64,000 bases of DNA from Yunchengibacter salinarum (GTDB lineage Bacteria; Pseudomonadota; Alphaproteobacteria; Sphingomonadales; Kordiimonadaceae): positions 310,001-374,000 of the forward strand of contig NZ_JBBJLN010000001.1 of assembly GCF_037658235.1 (NCBI RefSeq), in the 5' to 3' direction. Shown piece by piece: positions 16,176 to 26,380 of the stretch. Under the pieces are notes generated by a model. It was not told the origin of the DNA, searched no databases, and saw nothing but the letters and a program-made list of their open reading frames with translations. Position numbers and translations under genes: made by a program. Position 1 is the first letter of the stretch; every line of letters begins with the position of its first letter.

Positions 16176-16522
16176 GACGGGCTGTCTTCACCCGCATCCG
16201 GGGCGGGCGGCGGCACGGTCTCGCTCAGGCCAAGGGCGCTGGCCCGGTCGGCGAACAGGGCGCGGATGCGGGCGGGCGGATCGTCAAAGGCAATGCCCAG
16301 TCCGTCGCCCACGCTCCAGCTTACCACGCCGGACAGCGGGGGCCGATCCTCCACCGTCAGGCGCACCGACGCGCCGACCCTCAGGGGCAGGGAACAATCC
16401 AGCCGCACACCGCCCAGCGACAGGTTGCGCACCCGGCAAACGCTGTCATGGCCCGCCACATGCACCGTGGCGGGCCAGAGAACGCTGCGGCGGACATGCT
16501 GGCGCCGGTTCTCCTCGGCCAT
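16172..16522 (-). CDS. PilZ-domain protein, possible c-di-GMP receptor
   Basis: PilZ domains bind cyclic di-GMP and change the activity of partners. Both binding motifs are present in the 116-residue protein: the RxxxR arginines in RRQHVRRSV near the N-terminus and NLSLGGVRL (the D/NxSxxG motif). The start at 16522 lies 4 nt after the maeB stop, and the gene overlaps the DUF1491 gene downstream. The tail after about residue 85 is short and disordered. Co-transcription with malic enzyme is unusual and hints at a metabolic or envelope output, but no target is evident. Confidence 0.85.
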   Translation of the reverse strand: MAEENRRQHVRRSVLWPATVHVAGHDSVCRVRNLSLGGVRLDCSLPLRVGASVRLTVEDRPPLSGVVSWSVGDGLGIAFDDPPARIRALFADRASALGLSETVPPPAPDAGEDSPS

Positions 16523-16526
16523 GGTT

Positions 16527-18842
16527 CTACAGGCTCGGTATGGTGTTATGGGCCAGCAGGGACTCCCGCTCCGACTCCAGCGCATGGCTGGTGCTGGCGG
16601 CGAAGGCGGCCATGTTCACCAGATCGCTGGCGGACGAGGTCATGCGGGCGATCTGCACCGATTTACCCATGCCCAGCAACAGCGGGCCGATCACCTTGCC
16701 ATCCCCCAGTTCAGAGAGCAGCTTGTAGCCGATATTGGCCGAATGCAGCGCCGGCATGATCAGCACATTCGCCGGGCCGGACAGGCGCATGAAGGGATAC
16801 AGCTCCATCAGGCGCTTGTTCAGGGCCACATCGGCCTGCATTTCCCCATCGAATTCGAAATCCACGCCCCGATCCGCCAGAAGCTGGACCGCCTTGCGGG
16901 ATTCAAGGGTCTTGTCGCTGGGCGGGTTGCCGAAATTGGAAAAGGACAGGAAAGCCACGCGGGGGTCATGGCCCAGCCGCTTGACGAAATAGGCGGCCTG
17001 CTCGGCGATATCGGCCAGCTCCTCGCTGTTGGGCCGCTCATTCACCGTGGCATCCGCGATAAAGACCGTGCGGCCCTTGGTGACCACGATGGACATGCCA
17101 AAGGGGCGCAGGCCCGGCAGCGGATCGATCACGCGGCGCACATTCTGCAAGCTGCGCCAGAAATGGCGGGTCACGCCGGTGATCATGGCATCCGCATCGC
17201 CGGTGGCCACCATGCAGCTTGCGAACACGTTGCGGTCCCGGTTCACCAGCCGCTGCACGTCCCGAAGCAGAAAGCCGCGCCGGTTCAGCCGCTCATAGAG
17301 ATAATCCACATAATCTTCGCGGCGATCCGTGGTGCTGGCATTCCAGATTTCGAACTCGCCGTCGTCCACACCCATCTCGCGCAGACGCTCACGGATCGGG
17401 GCCTCATACCCCACCAGAATCGGCTGGCCATACCCCGCCGTCTTGAAGCTGACGGCGGCCCGCAGCACGCGGTCCTCCTCCGCCTCGGCAAACACCACGC
17501 GGCGCGGCTCCCGGTTCTTGAGATCCTCGAACATCACCGACAGGGTGGCCACGGTCGGGTCCAGACGGGCCGACAATTCCTTCTCATAGGCTTCGAAATC
17601 ATCAATGGTGGTGCGGGCCACGCCACTGTCCATGGCGGCCCGCGCCACCTTGATCGGAATGGCGCGAATCAGCCGCGGATCGAACGGCGCAGGAATGATG
17701 TAATCCGCGCCGTAATGGGGCTGCTGCCCGCCATAAGCGGCGGCCACTTCCTCCGGCACCTCCTCCCGCGCCAGTTCGGCCAGGGCGTGGACGGCGGCAA
17801 TCTTCATTTCTTCATTGATGGTGCGCGCGCGCACGTCCAGCGCGCCCCGGAAAATATAGGGAAAGCCGAGAACATTGTTCACCTGGTTGGGATAATCGGA
17901 TCGGCCCGTGGCGATGATGGCATCGGGCCGCACCCGCTTCACATCCTCCGGCGCGATTTCCGGGTCAGGGTTGGCCATGGCGAACACGATGGGCTTTTCC
18001 CCCATGGAGGTGATCATGTCCTCCGTCAACACGCCCGGCCCGCTCAGCCCGATCACCACATCCGCGCCGCGCATGGCATCTTCCAGCGTGCGCGCATCGG
18101 TCTTGATCGCGTGGGCGGACTTCCACTGGTTCATGTTTTCGTCACGGCCCTGATAGATCACGCCCGTGCGGTCCACCATGGTCACATTGTCATGGGGCAC
18201 GCCCATGGTCTTGATAAGTTCGATACAGGCGATGCAGGCGGCCCCGGCGCCGATGGCCACCACCTTTGTATCCGCAAGCGTGCGCCCGGTCAGGTCCAGC
18301 GCATTGATGAAACCGGCGGCGGTGATGATGGCGGTGCCGTGCTGATCGTCATGGAACACCGGAATGTCCATGGCTTCCCGCAGGCGCTGTTCGATGATGA
18401 AACATTCGGGCGCACCGATGTCTTCCAGATTGATGCCGCCAAAGCTCGGCCCCAGCAGGCGAACGCAATTGACGAATTCGTCTATGTCCTCGGTGTCCAC
18501 TTCCAGATCGATGCTGTCCACATCGGCAAAGCGCTTGAACAGAACCGCCTTGCCTTCCATCACCGGCTTGGACGCCTGCGCCCCCAGATTGCCCAGCCCC
18601 AGAATGGCGGTGCCGTTGGAAATCACCGCGACCAGATTGCCCTTGGTGGTATAGTCATACGCCAAATCCTTGTCCCGCGCGATTTCCCGCACCGGCACGG
18701 CCACCCCCGGCGAATAGGCCAGCGACAGGTCGCGCTGCGTGGCCATCGGCTTGGACGGGACGATTTCCAGCTTGCCCCGACGGCCCGAAGCGTGAAAACG
18801 CAGGGCTTCGGCATCGGAAAACTTGGATGTGGTCTTGGACAT
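16527..18842 (-). CDS. maeB: NADP-dependent malic enzyme with phosphotransacetylase-like C-terminal domain
   Basis: MaeB decarboxylates malate to pyruvate with production of NADPH. The 771 residues comprise the malic enzyme N-terminal domain (SLAYSPGVAVPVREIARDKD), the metal-binding and catalytic block (FHDDQHGTAIITAAG), the NAD(P)-binding domain, and a C-terminal PTA/PTB-like domain from about residue 440. That last domain is thought to be regulatory and inactive as an acetyltransferase. I chose the ATG at 18842 (MSKTTSKFSDAEALRFH); the longer upstream frame is not family-like. It heads an operon with the PilZ and DUF1491 genes and is divergent from mutS. Confidence 0.96.
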   Translation of the reverse strand: MSKTTSKFSDAEALRFHASGRRGKLEIVPSKPMATQRDLSLAYSPGVAVPVREIARDKDLAYDYTTKGNLVAVISNGTAILGLGNLGAQASKPVMEGKAVLFKRFADVDSIDLEVDTEDIDEFVNCVRLLGPSFGGINLEDIGAPECFIIEQRLREAMDIPVFHDDQHGTAIITAAGFINALDLTGRTLADTKVVAIGAGAACIACIELIKTMGVPHDNVTMVDRTGVIYQGRDENMNQWKSAHAIKTDARTLEDAMRGADVVIGLSGPGVLTEDMITSMGEKPIVFAMANPDPEIAPEDVKRVRPDAIIATGRSDYPNQVNNVLGFPYIFRGALDVRARTINEEMKIAAVHALAELAREEVPEEVAAAYGGQQPHYGADYIIPAPFDPRLIRAIPIKVARAAMDSGVARTTIDDFEAYEKELSARLDPTVATLSVMFEDLKNREPRRVVFAEAEEDRVLRAAVSFKTAGYGQPILVGYEAPIRERLREMGVDDGEFEIWNASTTDRREDYVDYLYERLNRRGFLLRDVQRLVNRDRNVFASCMVATGDADAMITGVTRHFWRSLQNVRRVIDPLPGLRPFGMSIVVTKGRTVFIADATVNERPNSEELADIAEQAAYFVKRLGHDPRVAFLSFSNFGNPPSDKTLESRKAVQLLADRGVDFEFDGEMQADVALNKRLMELYPFMRLSGPANVLIMPALHSANIGYKLLSELGDGKVIGPLLLGMGKSVQIARMTSSASDLVNMAAFAASTSHALESERESLLAHNTIPSL

Positions 18843-19034
18843 GATGACCCCTTGTTGTCTTGCGGCGCGCCAACAGGCGGCCTTCCTTTTTCGGCCCGTG
18901 GACCGGCCCCCGCGCACGCGCAGGCGGCACGCCCCCGTGACAGCGGCGCCAAGAGCGGCTATGCCTTGACCCCGCCGACCGACGGGCATCCCTTTGAAGA
19001 TGCCCCACTGGCGAAATACAATGCCCGCCGCGCC

Positions 19035-19048
19035 CTTTCAATTGAAAG
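19035..19048. repeat. 14-bp perfect palindrome between maeB and mutS
   Basis: CTTTCAATTGAAAG reads the same on both strands. It lies in the 278-nt divergent gap, about 190 nt from maeB and 75-90 nt from mutS. It may be an operator. No clear promoter elements are seen beside it, and the rest of the gap shows nothing. Confidence 0.4.
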
Positions 19049-19120
19049 CCGACGGGACAGGGCAGAATTGCTGCGCCGCACCAGCATCCGACGTGCCTCA
19101 GGGCACCCTGAGAAGACCCC

Positions 19121-21955
19121 ATGAGTCAGGAACGAGGACCCATGAGCGACCCCGACCCCAAAGCGCCCCACAGCCTGACACACGCACCGCACGGCGCCGT
19201 CCCCCACAAGGGGGACAGTGCGACCGGCGGCGGCGGCCGCGACTGGGCCGGGCTTGCCAATGCGCCCGGCACCACGCCCATGATGGCCCAGTTTTTCAAT
19301 GCCAAGGCGCAGGCGCCGGACAGCCTGTTGTTCTATCGCATGGGCGATTTTTACGAGTTGTTCTTTGAGGATGCGGAAAGGGCCGCGGCGGCGCTGGATA
19401 TCACGCTGACCAAACGCGGCAAAAATCTGGGCGAGGACGTGCCCATGGCGGGCGTGCCCGTCCATTCGGCGGACATGTATCTGGCCCGGCTGATCCGCCA
19501 CGGCTTCAAGGTGGCCGTGTGCGAACAGACCGAAGACCCGGCGGAGGCGAAAAAGCGCGGCTCCAAGGCGGTGGTGCGGCGGGAAATCGTGCGCCTGGTC
19601 ACGCCCGGCACGGTCACGGAAGACAATCTGCTGGAGTCGCGGCGGCACAACTTTCTGGCGGCTCTGGGCCGCGCGGGCGGGGAATTGGCGCTGGCGCTTG
19701 CCGACATGACCACGGGCGACTTCTGGCTGGAAGCGACCAGCCCCGAACGGCTGGAAACCGATCTGGCCCGGATCGGGCCGAGTGAGATCGTCATGCCCGA
19801 TGCCCTGCCGGACGACGATACCCTGACACAGGCCCTGTTCGACTGGCGCGACCGGATCAGCCCCGCACCCGGCGCCCTGTTTGACAGCCGGGCCGGGGAA
19901 AGCCGCCTGAAATCCCTGCTGAAGGTGCACACGCTGGACGGGATGGGCCAGTTTTCCCGCGCCGACCTGGCTGCCGCCGGAGGGCTGATCGGCTATCTGG
20001 AGGATACCCAGAAAGGCGCCCATGTGCGCCTGAAGGCGCCGCAGAAGCGGGCGGCGGACAGTGTCATGTCCATCGATGCGGCCACCCGCCGCTCGCTGGA
20101 ACTGACCGTGACCCAGACCGGGGACCGGCGCGGCAGCCTGCTGGCCACGCTGGATCACACCCTGACCGGCGCGGGCGGGCGCCTGCTGGCCGAACGCCTG
20201 AACGCCCCGCTTCGGGACCCGGCGGAAATCCGGGAACGGCTGGACAGTGTGGCGAGCTTCCTGGCCAATCCGGGCCTGAGGGAAACCGTGCGCGACCATC
20301 TGCGCCGGGCGCCGGATATGGAACGGGCCATGGCCCGCCTGTCGCTGGGCCGGGGGGGGCCACGAGACCTGGCCGCCATCGGTGCCGCGCTGGGCGTGGC
20401 CGCGCGGGTCAGTGCCGCCATGGCGGAAAGCGATGCCGCGGTCGCCGCACTGGCCGCACCGCTGAAACGCGCCGCCACCGCGCTGGGCGGGCATCAACCC
20501 ATGGCCGATCTGATCACCCGCGCCCTGGTGGATGAGCCGCCGGTGCTGCTGCGCGACGGCGGCTTCATCCGACGCGGCTACAGCGATGCACTGGACGAGT
20601 TCCGCACCCTGCGGGACGAAAGCCGACGGCTGCTGATGGGGCTGGAAGCCGACTATCGCAAGCTCACCGGCATCGCCAATCTGAAGATCAAGCATAACAA
20701 TGTGCTGGGCTATCATGTGGATGTGAGCGCCAAACAGGCGGAAAAACTGATGGCGCCGCCCCATGACACCACCTTTATCCACCGTCAGACTCTGGCCAAT
20801 GCGGTACGGTTTTCCACTACGGACCTGTCAAAGTTGGCTGGCAAGATTTCAGAAGCGGGCGACCGGGCGCTGGCCACCGAGCAAGAGCTGTTCGAAGACC
20901 TCTGCCGTCAGGTTCTGGCGGATGCGGACGCCCTGTCGCACGCGGCGCGAGCCCTTGCGGTGGTGGATGTGGCAGCCGGGCTGGCGGCCCTCGCCGCGGA
21001 AAAAGGCTATTGCCGCCCGGAAGTGGACGACAGCCAGGCATTCAGTATCGAGGGCGGGCGGCACCCGGTGGTGGAAAATGCCCTTGGCGACGCGGGGGAC
21101 GGACCCTTCGTGGCCAATGACTGCGATCTGGGCGCCGACCAACGCCTGTGGCTTGTGACCGGGCCGAACATGGCCGGCAAATCCACCTTTCTGCGGCAGA
21201 ACGCGCTCATTGCCATCATGGCGCAGATGGGCAGCTATGTGCCCGCCGCCAGCGCCCATATCGGCGTGGTGGACCAGTTGTTCAGCCGTGTGGGCGCATC
21301 GGACGATCTGGCCCATGGCCGGTCCACCTTCATGGTGGAAATGGTGGAAACCGCCGCCATTCTCAATCAGGCCGGGCCGAAAAGCCTTGTGGTGCTGGAC
21401 GAGATAGGCCGCGGCACCGCCACTTATGACGGCCTGTCCATCGCCTGGGCCGCGGTGGAAAATCTGCACGACGTGAACCGCTCCCGCGCGCTGTTCGCCA
21501 CCCATTATCACGAACTGACCGCCCTGAAGGAAACGCTGGACGCGCTGAGCCTGCACGCCATGAAGGTGCGCGAATGGCAGGGGGAGGTGATTTTCCTGCA
21601 TGAAGTGGGCGAGGGCGCGGCGGATCGATCCTATGGCATTCAGGTGGCCCGGCTGGCCGGGTTGCCGGAAGCGGTGATCGCCCGCGCCCGCACCGTGCTG
21701 GACACGCTGGAGAGCAGCGAACGAAACAGCGGCGGCGCGCTGAGCCAGGACCTGCCCCTGTTCCAGAGCCTGCCGGATCGCCGTCATGGCCCGGCCACGC
21801 CCGCCACCGACCCGGCGGCGGAAGCGGTGGCGCACAGGCTGCGGTCACTGAACCCCGATACGCTGACACCGCGGGAAGCCCTTGAGCTTCTGTATGAACT
21901 GCGCGACTCTGTGGACACCACTGACGGCCATCCGGCAAGGAGCCACCATTCATGA
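19121..21955 (+). CDS. mutS: DNA mismatch repair protein MutS
   Basis: MutS recognises mismatches and small loops and recruits MutL. The 944 residues include the mismatch-binding domain with the Phe-x-Glu motif in MGDFYELFFEDA, the connector, lever and clamp domains, and the ATPase domain. The ATPase has Walker A TGPNMAGKSTFLRQNA and Walker B VVLDEIGRGTATYDG. The first 50 residues are a low-complexity tail not seen in E. coli. Starts at 19121 and 19142 (MSDPDPK, with GAGG upstream) are both possible. The stop overlaps the glnD ATG by 4 nt. Confidence 0.97.
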   Translation: MSQERGPMSDPDPKAPHSLTHAPHGAVPHKGDSATGGGGRDWAGLANAPGTTPMMAQFFNAKAQAPDSLLFYRMGDFYELFFEDAERAAAALDITLTKRGKNLGEDVPMAGVPVHSADMYLARLIRHGFKVAVCEQTEDPAEAKKRGSKAVVRREIVRLVTPGTVTEDNLLESRRHNFLAALGRAGGELALALADMTTGDFWLEATSPERLETDLARIGPSEIVMPDALPDDDTLTQALFDWRDRISPAPGALFDSRAGESRLKSLLKVHTLDGMGQFSRADLAAAGGLIGYLEDTQKGAHVRLKAPQKRAADSVMSIDAATRRSLELTVTQTGDRRGSLLATLDHTLTGAGGRLLAERLNAPLRDPAEIRERLDSVASFLANPGLRETVRDHLRRAPDMERAMARLSLGRGGPRDLAAIGAALGVAARVSAAMAESDAAVAALAAPLKRAATALGGHQPMADLITRALVDEPPVLLRDGGFIRRGYSDALDEFRTLRDESRRLLMGLEADYRKLTGIANLKIKHNNVLGYHVDVSAKQAEKLMAPPHDTTFIHRQTLANAVRFSTTDLSKLAGKISEAGDRALATEQELFEDLCRQVLADADALSHAARALAVVDVAAGLAALAAEKGYCRPEVDDSQAFSIEGGRHPVVENALGDAGDGPFVANDCDLGADQRLWLVTGPNMAGKSTFLRQNALIAIMAQMGSYVPAASAHIGVVDQLFSRVGASDDLAHGRSTFMVEMVETAAILNQAGPKSLVVLDEIGRGTATYDGLSIAWAAVENLHDVNRSRALFATHYHELTALKETLDALSLHAMKVREWQGEVIFLHEVGEGAADRSYGIQVARLAGLPEAVIARARTVLDTLESSERNSGGALSQDLPLFQSLPDRRHGPATPATDPAAEAVAHRLRSLNPDTLTPREALELLYELRDSVDTTDGHPARSHHS

Positions 21956-24747
21956 CCGCCATCATGCCCCTCGCGCAGATCAAGGACCGCAAGGCCATCA
22001 TCGACCGCAAGGCGCTGATGGGCCGGGTCGCCGAACTGGCCGAAACCCACCGGGACACGGCGCTGAACCAGGCGATGGTGGCCCTGCTGAAAGAGGCCCA
22101 CGCAAGCGGCATGGCGGAAATCCGCCAGCGTTTCGAGGCGGGCACCATGGGCGGTCGGCGCACGGCGCGGGCCATCGCCTATCTGACCGACCAGATTCTG
22201 CGCGTGGCCTTCGATGTGGTCACGGAACACCTGCACCCGCTGGCCAACCCCACCGCCAGCGAACGCATGGCGCTGGTGGCCGTGGGCGGCTATGGCCGGG
22301 GCGAAATGGCCCCCTATTCAGACGTGGACCTGCTGTTTCTGATCCCGCACAAGTCCACCCCCTGGGTGGAGATGGTGGTGGAGACCATGCTCTATCTGCT
22401 GTGGGATCTGGGCCTGAAAGTGGGCTATGCCACGCGCACGCCGGAGGAATGCACCCGGCTTGCCCGCACCGACCTGACCATCCGTACCGCGCTGCTGGAA
22501 TCCCGCTATCTGTGGGGCGATCGATCGCTGTTCGATCAGGCGGCCAAGCGCTTCATACGCCGGGTGGTGGCCCTGACCGGTACGGAGTTCGTGGACCAGA
22601 AGCTGGCCGAACGGGACGCCCGCCACGCCCGCATGGGCGATAGCCGCTATGTGGTGGAACCCAACATCAAGGACGGCAAGGGCGGCTTGCGCGACCTTCA
22701 GACCATGTGGTGGATCGCCCGCTATCTCTATGGCGGCATCCAGCCCAGCGAAGTGCTGGATCAGGGTGTGCTGACCACGGAAGAATACAACCAGTTCCAG
22801 CGCGCCGCCAAATTCCTGTGGACGGTGCGGATCGCGCTGCATTTCGAAGCCGGACGGGCGGAGGAAAGGCTGACTTTCCCCATGCAGCTCGAACTGGCCA
22901 AGACCCTTGGCTACACGGACCATCCCGGCGCCAGCGGGGTGGAGCGCTTCATGAAGCACTATTTCCTGGTGGCCAAGCAGGTGGGCGACCTGACCCGCGT
23001 ATTCTGCGCCGTTCTGGAAGCGCGCCAGAAAAAGACCCTGCTGTCCCGCCTGAGGCGCCGTCGCAAGGTGCAGGGCTTTGCCGTGGAAGGGGAGCGCCTG
23101 ACCGTATTCAGCCCGGACGACTTCAAGGACAACCCGGCACGGATGATCGCCATTTTCAGGGTTGCCGACGAAAAAGACCTGGACATTCACCCGGATGCGC
23201 TCAGGGCCATACAGCAGAATCTGGGGCGCATCACGGATCGCGTGCGCCGGGACCCGCAGGCCAACCGGGATTTCCTGACCGTCCTGACCTCCGCCAAAAA
23301 CGGCGAGATCAATCTCAGGCGCATGAACGAAGCAGGCGTTCTGGGCCGGTTCATCCCGGATTTCGGGCGCGTGGTGGCGCAGATGCAATATGACATGTAC
23401 CACCACTATACGGTGGACGAGCACACCATCCGCGCCATCGGCCTGCTGGCCCGGATCGAACGCGGCGAACTGGTGAACGATCATCCGCTGTCCAGCCGGG
23501 TGATTTCCAAGATCGCCTCGCGCAGGGTGCTGTATATGGCCGTATTGCTGCACGATATCGCCAAGGGCCGTGGCGGCGACCATTCGGTGATCGGCGCCGA
23601 GGTGGCGAAAGACCTCTGCCCCCGTGTGGGCCTGGACCCGGCGGAAACGGAAACCGTGGCCTGGCTGGTGCGCTGGCATCTGGCCATGTCCAACACCGCC
23701 TTCAAGCGCGACCTGTCCGACCGCAAGACGATTCAGGATTTCTGCAAGCTGGTGAAAAGCCCGGAACGGCTGCGCCTGCTGCTGGTGCTGACGGTGGTGG
23801 ACATCCGCGCCGTGGGGCCGGATGTGTGGAACGGCTGGAAGGGGCAATTGCTCCGCGACCTGTATGACGCCGCAGAAGAAGAACTGCTGGTGGGCCACGC
23901 CAATGTGGGCCGCACTGAGCGGGTGGCCGCCAAGCAGGCGGAAATGGCCGACGAACTGGCGGACTGGACACCGGACGAGATCGCCCGCCACACCGCCCGC
24001 TTTCTGGACAGCTACTGGATCGCCGAGGATGTACCCACCCTGGTGCACAATGCCCAACTGATCCGGGAGGCTGAAAAATCCGGCGTGGAAGTGCAGGTCT
24101 CGGAACGGATCGAGCCCAGTATGGACATGACCCAGATTTCCGTTTACGCGGCGGACGCGCCGGGGGTGTTCGCCCGCATATCCGGGGCGCTGGATCTGGC
24201 GGGGGCCAGCATCACCGGGGCGCGCATCCACACCACGCGGGACGGCATGGTGATGGACAATTTCATCGTTCAGGCCTTCGACAATACCGCGCTGGACGAC
24301 AGCCATCAGCTTCGCAAGCTGGACGATGCCGTGGCCAAGGCGCTCAAGGGCAAGCTGAGCCCGCGGGAAAAGCTGATCGCCCGCAATCAGGGCGGCCTGG
24401 CGGACAAGGAGGACGCCTTCGAGGTGGAGCCGCAGGTGATCGTGGACAACAAGGCCAGCAACTGGTCCACCGTGATCGAGGTGGACGCCAAGGACCGGCC
24501 CGGCCTGCTCTATGACCTAGCCTTCGTGATCTACAAGCTGCGGCTGTCGCTGACCTCGGCGCAGGTGGCCACCTTTGGCGAGCGGGCGGTGGACGTGTTC
24601 TATGTGCGGGACCGGGACGGTGCCAAGGTGACCCATCCGGTCCGCATCCGCAATCTGCGCACCAAACTGCTGAAGGCCGTGGCCGGAGAGCCGGTCTTCT
24701 CCCGGCGCCGCAAGGTGCGGGACGCGCTCGATCAGGCAGCGCAATAA
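21952..24747 (+). CDS. glnD: Protein-PII uridylyltransferase/uridylyl-removing enzyme
   Basis: GlnD senses glutamine and adds or removes UMP on PII proteins, so controlling glutamine synthetase and nitrogen gene expression. The 931 residues hold a nucleotidyltransferase domain (VAVGGYGRGEMAPYSDVDLL), a helical domain, an HD hydrolase domain (LLHDIAKGRGGDHS) for UMP removal, and two C-terminal ACT domains (ISVYAADAPGVFARISGAL and IEVDAKDRPGLLYDLAFVI) for glutamine binding. It is coupled to mutS by an ATGA overlap and followed after one base by murJ. Its presence fits with rpoN, ptsN and gltBD in this window. Confidence 0.97.
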   Translation: MTAIMPLAQIKDRKAIIDRKALMGRVAELAETHRDTALNQAMVALLKEAHASGMAEIRQRFEAGTMGGRRTARAIAYLTDQILRVAFDVVTEHLHPLANPTASERMALVAVGGYGRGEMAPYSDVDLLFLIPHKSTPWVEMVVETMLYLLWDLGLKVGYATRTPEECTRLARTDLTIRTALLESRYLWGDRSLFDQAAKRFIRRVVALTGTEFVDQKLAERDARHARMGDSRYVVEPNIKDGKGGLRDLQTMWWIARYLYGGIQPSEVLDQGVLTTEEYNQFQRAAKFLWTVRIALHFEAGRAEERLTFPMQLELAKTLGYTDHPGASGVERFMKHYFLVAKQVGDLTRVFCAVLEARQKKTLLSRLRRRRKVQGFAVEGERLTVFSPDDFKDNPARMIAIFRVADEKDLDIHPDALRAIQQNLGRITDRVRRDPQANRDFLTVLTSAKNGEINLRRMNEAGVLGRFIPDFGRVVAQMQYDMYHHYTVDEHTIRAIGLLARIERGELVNDHPLSSRVISKIASRRVLYMAVLLHDIAKGRGGDHSVIGAEVAKDLCPRVGLDPAETETVAWLVRWHLAMSNTAFKRDLSDRKTIQDFCKLVKSPERLRLLLVLTVVDIRAVGPDVWNGWKGQLLRDLYDAAEEELLVGHANVGRTERVAAKQAEMADELADWTPDEIARHTARFLDSYWIAEDVPTLVHNAQLIREAEKSGVEVQVSERIEPSMDMTQISVYAADAPGVFARISGALDLAGASITGARIHTTRDGMVMDNFIVQAFDNTALDDSHQLRKLDDAVAKALKGKLSPREKLIARNQGGLADKEDAFEVEPQVIVDNKASNWSTVIEVDAKDRPGLLYDLAFVIYKLRLSLTSAQVATFGERAVDVFYVRDRDGAKVTHPVRIRNLRTKLLKAVAGEPVFSRRRKVRDALDQAAQ

Positions 24748-24748
24748 G

Positions 24749-26380
24749 ATGACGGCCAAACCGGACAACCCGTCTCCGCGCAAGGCGGCTCTCGCCGGTT
24801 TCCGGCGCCATGCGGGCACGGTGGGCGGGTTGACCATGCTCAGCCGCCTTTTCGGCTTTGCGCGGGATGTGCTGATGGCCGCCGCGCTCGGCGCCGGGCC
24901 GGTGGCGGATGCCTTTTTCATCGCCTTCAAGCTGCCCAATTTCTTTCGCCGCATCACCGCCGAAGGGGCGTTCAACGCCAGCTTCGTTCCGCTTTATGCC
25001 GGGTTGCTGGGCACCACGGCGGACGAGGCTGCCCGCGAGCGGGCCGCGGACTTTGCCGGAAAAGTGCTGGGCTGGTTTCTGCCGGTGCTGCTGATTCTGC
25101 TCGCCATCATGGAAGCGGCCATGGTCCCGGTCATGACCGGGCTCACCGGCGGCTTTGACGGAGACACGGAAAAGTTCGATCTGGCGGTGGAGTTGGGCCG
25201 GGCCACTTTTCCCTATCTGGTGACCATATCGCTGGTCGCCTTCTTTTCCGGCCTGCTGAATGCCCACACCCATTTCGCCGCCGCCGCTTTCGTGCCGGTG
25301 CTGTTCAATCTGGTGCTGATCACCGCCCTGCTGAGCGCGGGGGAAACGGCCCTGGACACGGCGCGGGCGCTGGCCTGGGCGGTATCGCTATCGGGGCTGG
25401 TGCAGCTTGTCTGGGTGTATGGCGCGGCCCGCCGGGCCGGTATCCGCATCCGCTTTCAACTGCCGCGCCCCTCGGCGGATGTGGCCCGCCTCGCCCGCCT
25501 GATGGGGCCGGCGGCCCTGGGCGCCGGGGCGCTGCAACTGGGCCTGCTGGTGGACCTGTTTCTGGCCGCCCGCTTTCTGGATGACGGCGCCGTAAGCTGG
25601 CTGTTCTATGCCGACCGGCTGCATCAGCTACCCATCGGGGTGGTGGGTGTGGCGGTGGGGATCGTGCTGCTGCCCGGCATCTCCCGCTTGCTGGCGGATG
25701 GCGACCGGGCCGGGGCCAATCGCCAGCAGAATGACGCCATCCTGTTCGCCATGACACTGACCCTGCCCGCCGCCGCCGCCCTGGCGGCCATACCGGAAGC
25801 CCTGATCAGCGGCCTGTTCGAACGGGGCGCCTTCACCCGCGCGGACAGTGTGGCCACGGGGCGGGCGCTGATGGCCTATGCGCTGGGCCTGCCCGCCTTT
25901 GTGCTGGTGAAGGTGCTGACCCCCGGCTATCACGCCCGCCGGGACACGCGCACGCCGGTGCGCTATGCCATGATGGCGCTGGTGGTGAATCTGGCGCTCA
26001 ATCTGATCCTGATCGGCCCCATGGCCCATGCCGGGCTGGCGCTGGCCACCAGTCTCAGTGCCTGGGTCAATGTGGCCCTGCTGGCCCGCGGCCTGACCGG
26101 GCAGGGCCTGCTGGAAGTGGCGGGCGACACCTGGCGCCGCCTGGGCCGCGCACTGGTGGCGACGGCCCTGATGACGGCGGGCCTGATCGGCCTTGCCAGC
26201 GTGATGCCTGCCCTGGTGGCGGCCCTGCCGGGCGGTCTGACCGGCGGCATTGCCGGGGACGCCGTGCCGCTCGTGCTGCTGGTGGGGGCGGGTCTGACGC
26301 TCTATTTCGGCGCGGCCTTCGCGCTTGGGGTCTATGCCCCGGCCAGCCTGCTGGCGCGGCTGTCAAGGCGGCCCCGCTGA
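24749..26380 (+). CDS. murJ: Lipid II flippase MurJ
   Basis: MurJ moves lipid II across the inner membrane for peptidoglycan synthesis. The 543-residue protein is almost entirely transmembrane (about 14 helices) and starts with the family block TMLSRLFGFARDVLMAAALG, followed by KLPNFFRRITAEGAFNASFV. The glnD stop and the murJ ATG are one base apart, so they are co-transcribed. trpS follows, and the order glnD-murJ-trpS is common in alphaproteobacteria. Confidence 0.96.
   Translation: MTAKPDNPSPRKAALAGFRRHAGTVGGLTMLSRLFGFARDVLMAAALGAGPVADAFFIAFKLPNFFRRITAEGAFNASFVPLYAGLLGTTADEAARERAADFAGKVLGWFLPVLLILLAIMEAAMVPVMTGLTGGFDGDTEKFDLAVELGRATFPYLVTISLVAFFSGLLNAHTHFAAAAFVPVLFNLVLITALLSAGETALDTARALAWAVSLSGLVQLVWVYGAARRAGIRIRFQLPRPSADVARLARLMGPAALGAGALQLGLLVDLFLAARFLDDGAVSWLFYADRLHQLPIGVVGVAVGIVLLPGISRLLADGDRAGANRQQNDAILFAMTLTLPAAAALAAIPEALISGLFERGAFTRADSVATGRALMAYALGLPAFVLVKVLTPGYHARRDTRTPVRYAMMALVVNLALNLILIGPMAHAGLALATSLSAWVNVALLARGLTGQGLLEVAGDTWRRLGRALVATALMTAGLIGLASVMPALVAALPGGLTGGIAGDAVPLVLLVGAGLTLYFGAAFALGVYAPASLLARLSRRPR

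Noticed and set aside
15864..19124. A 1,086-codon open frame on the plus strand opposite maeB, pilZ and DUF1491
   Set aside because: It is the antisense shadow of real genes in high-GC DNA: its product is His/Gly/Ala/Arg-rich with no recognisable domain, while the minus strand encodes complete, motif-bearing proteins. The same applies to long open frames opposite glutamate synthase, MATE, the helicase and others.
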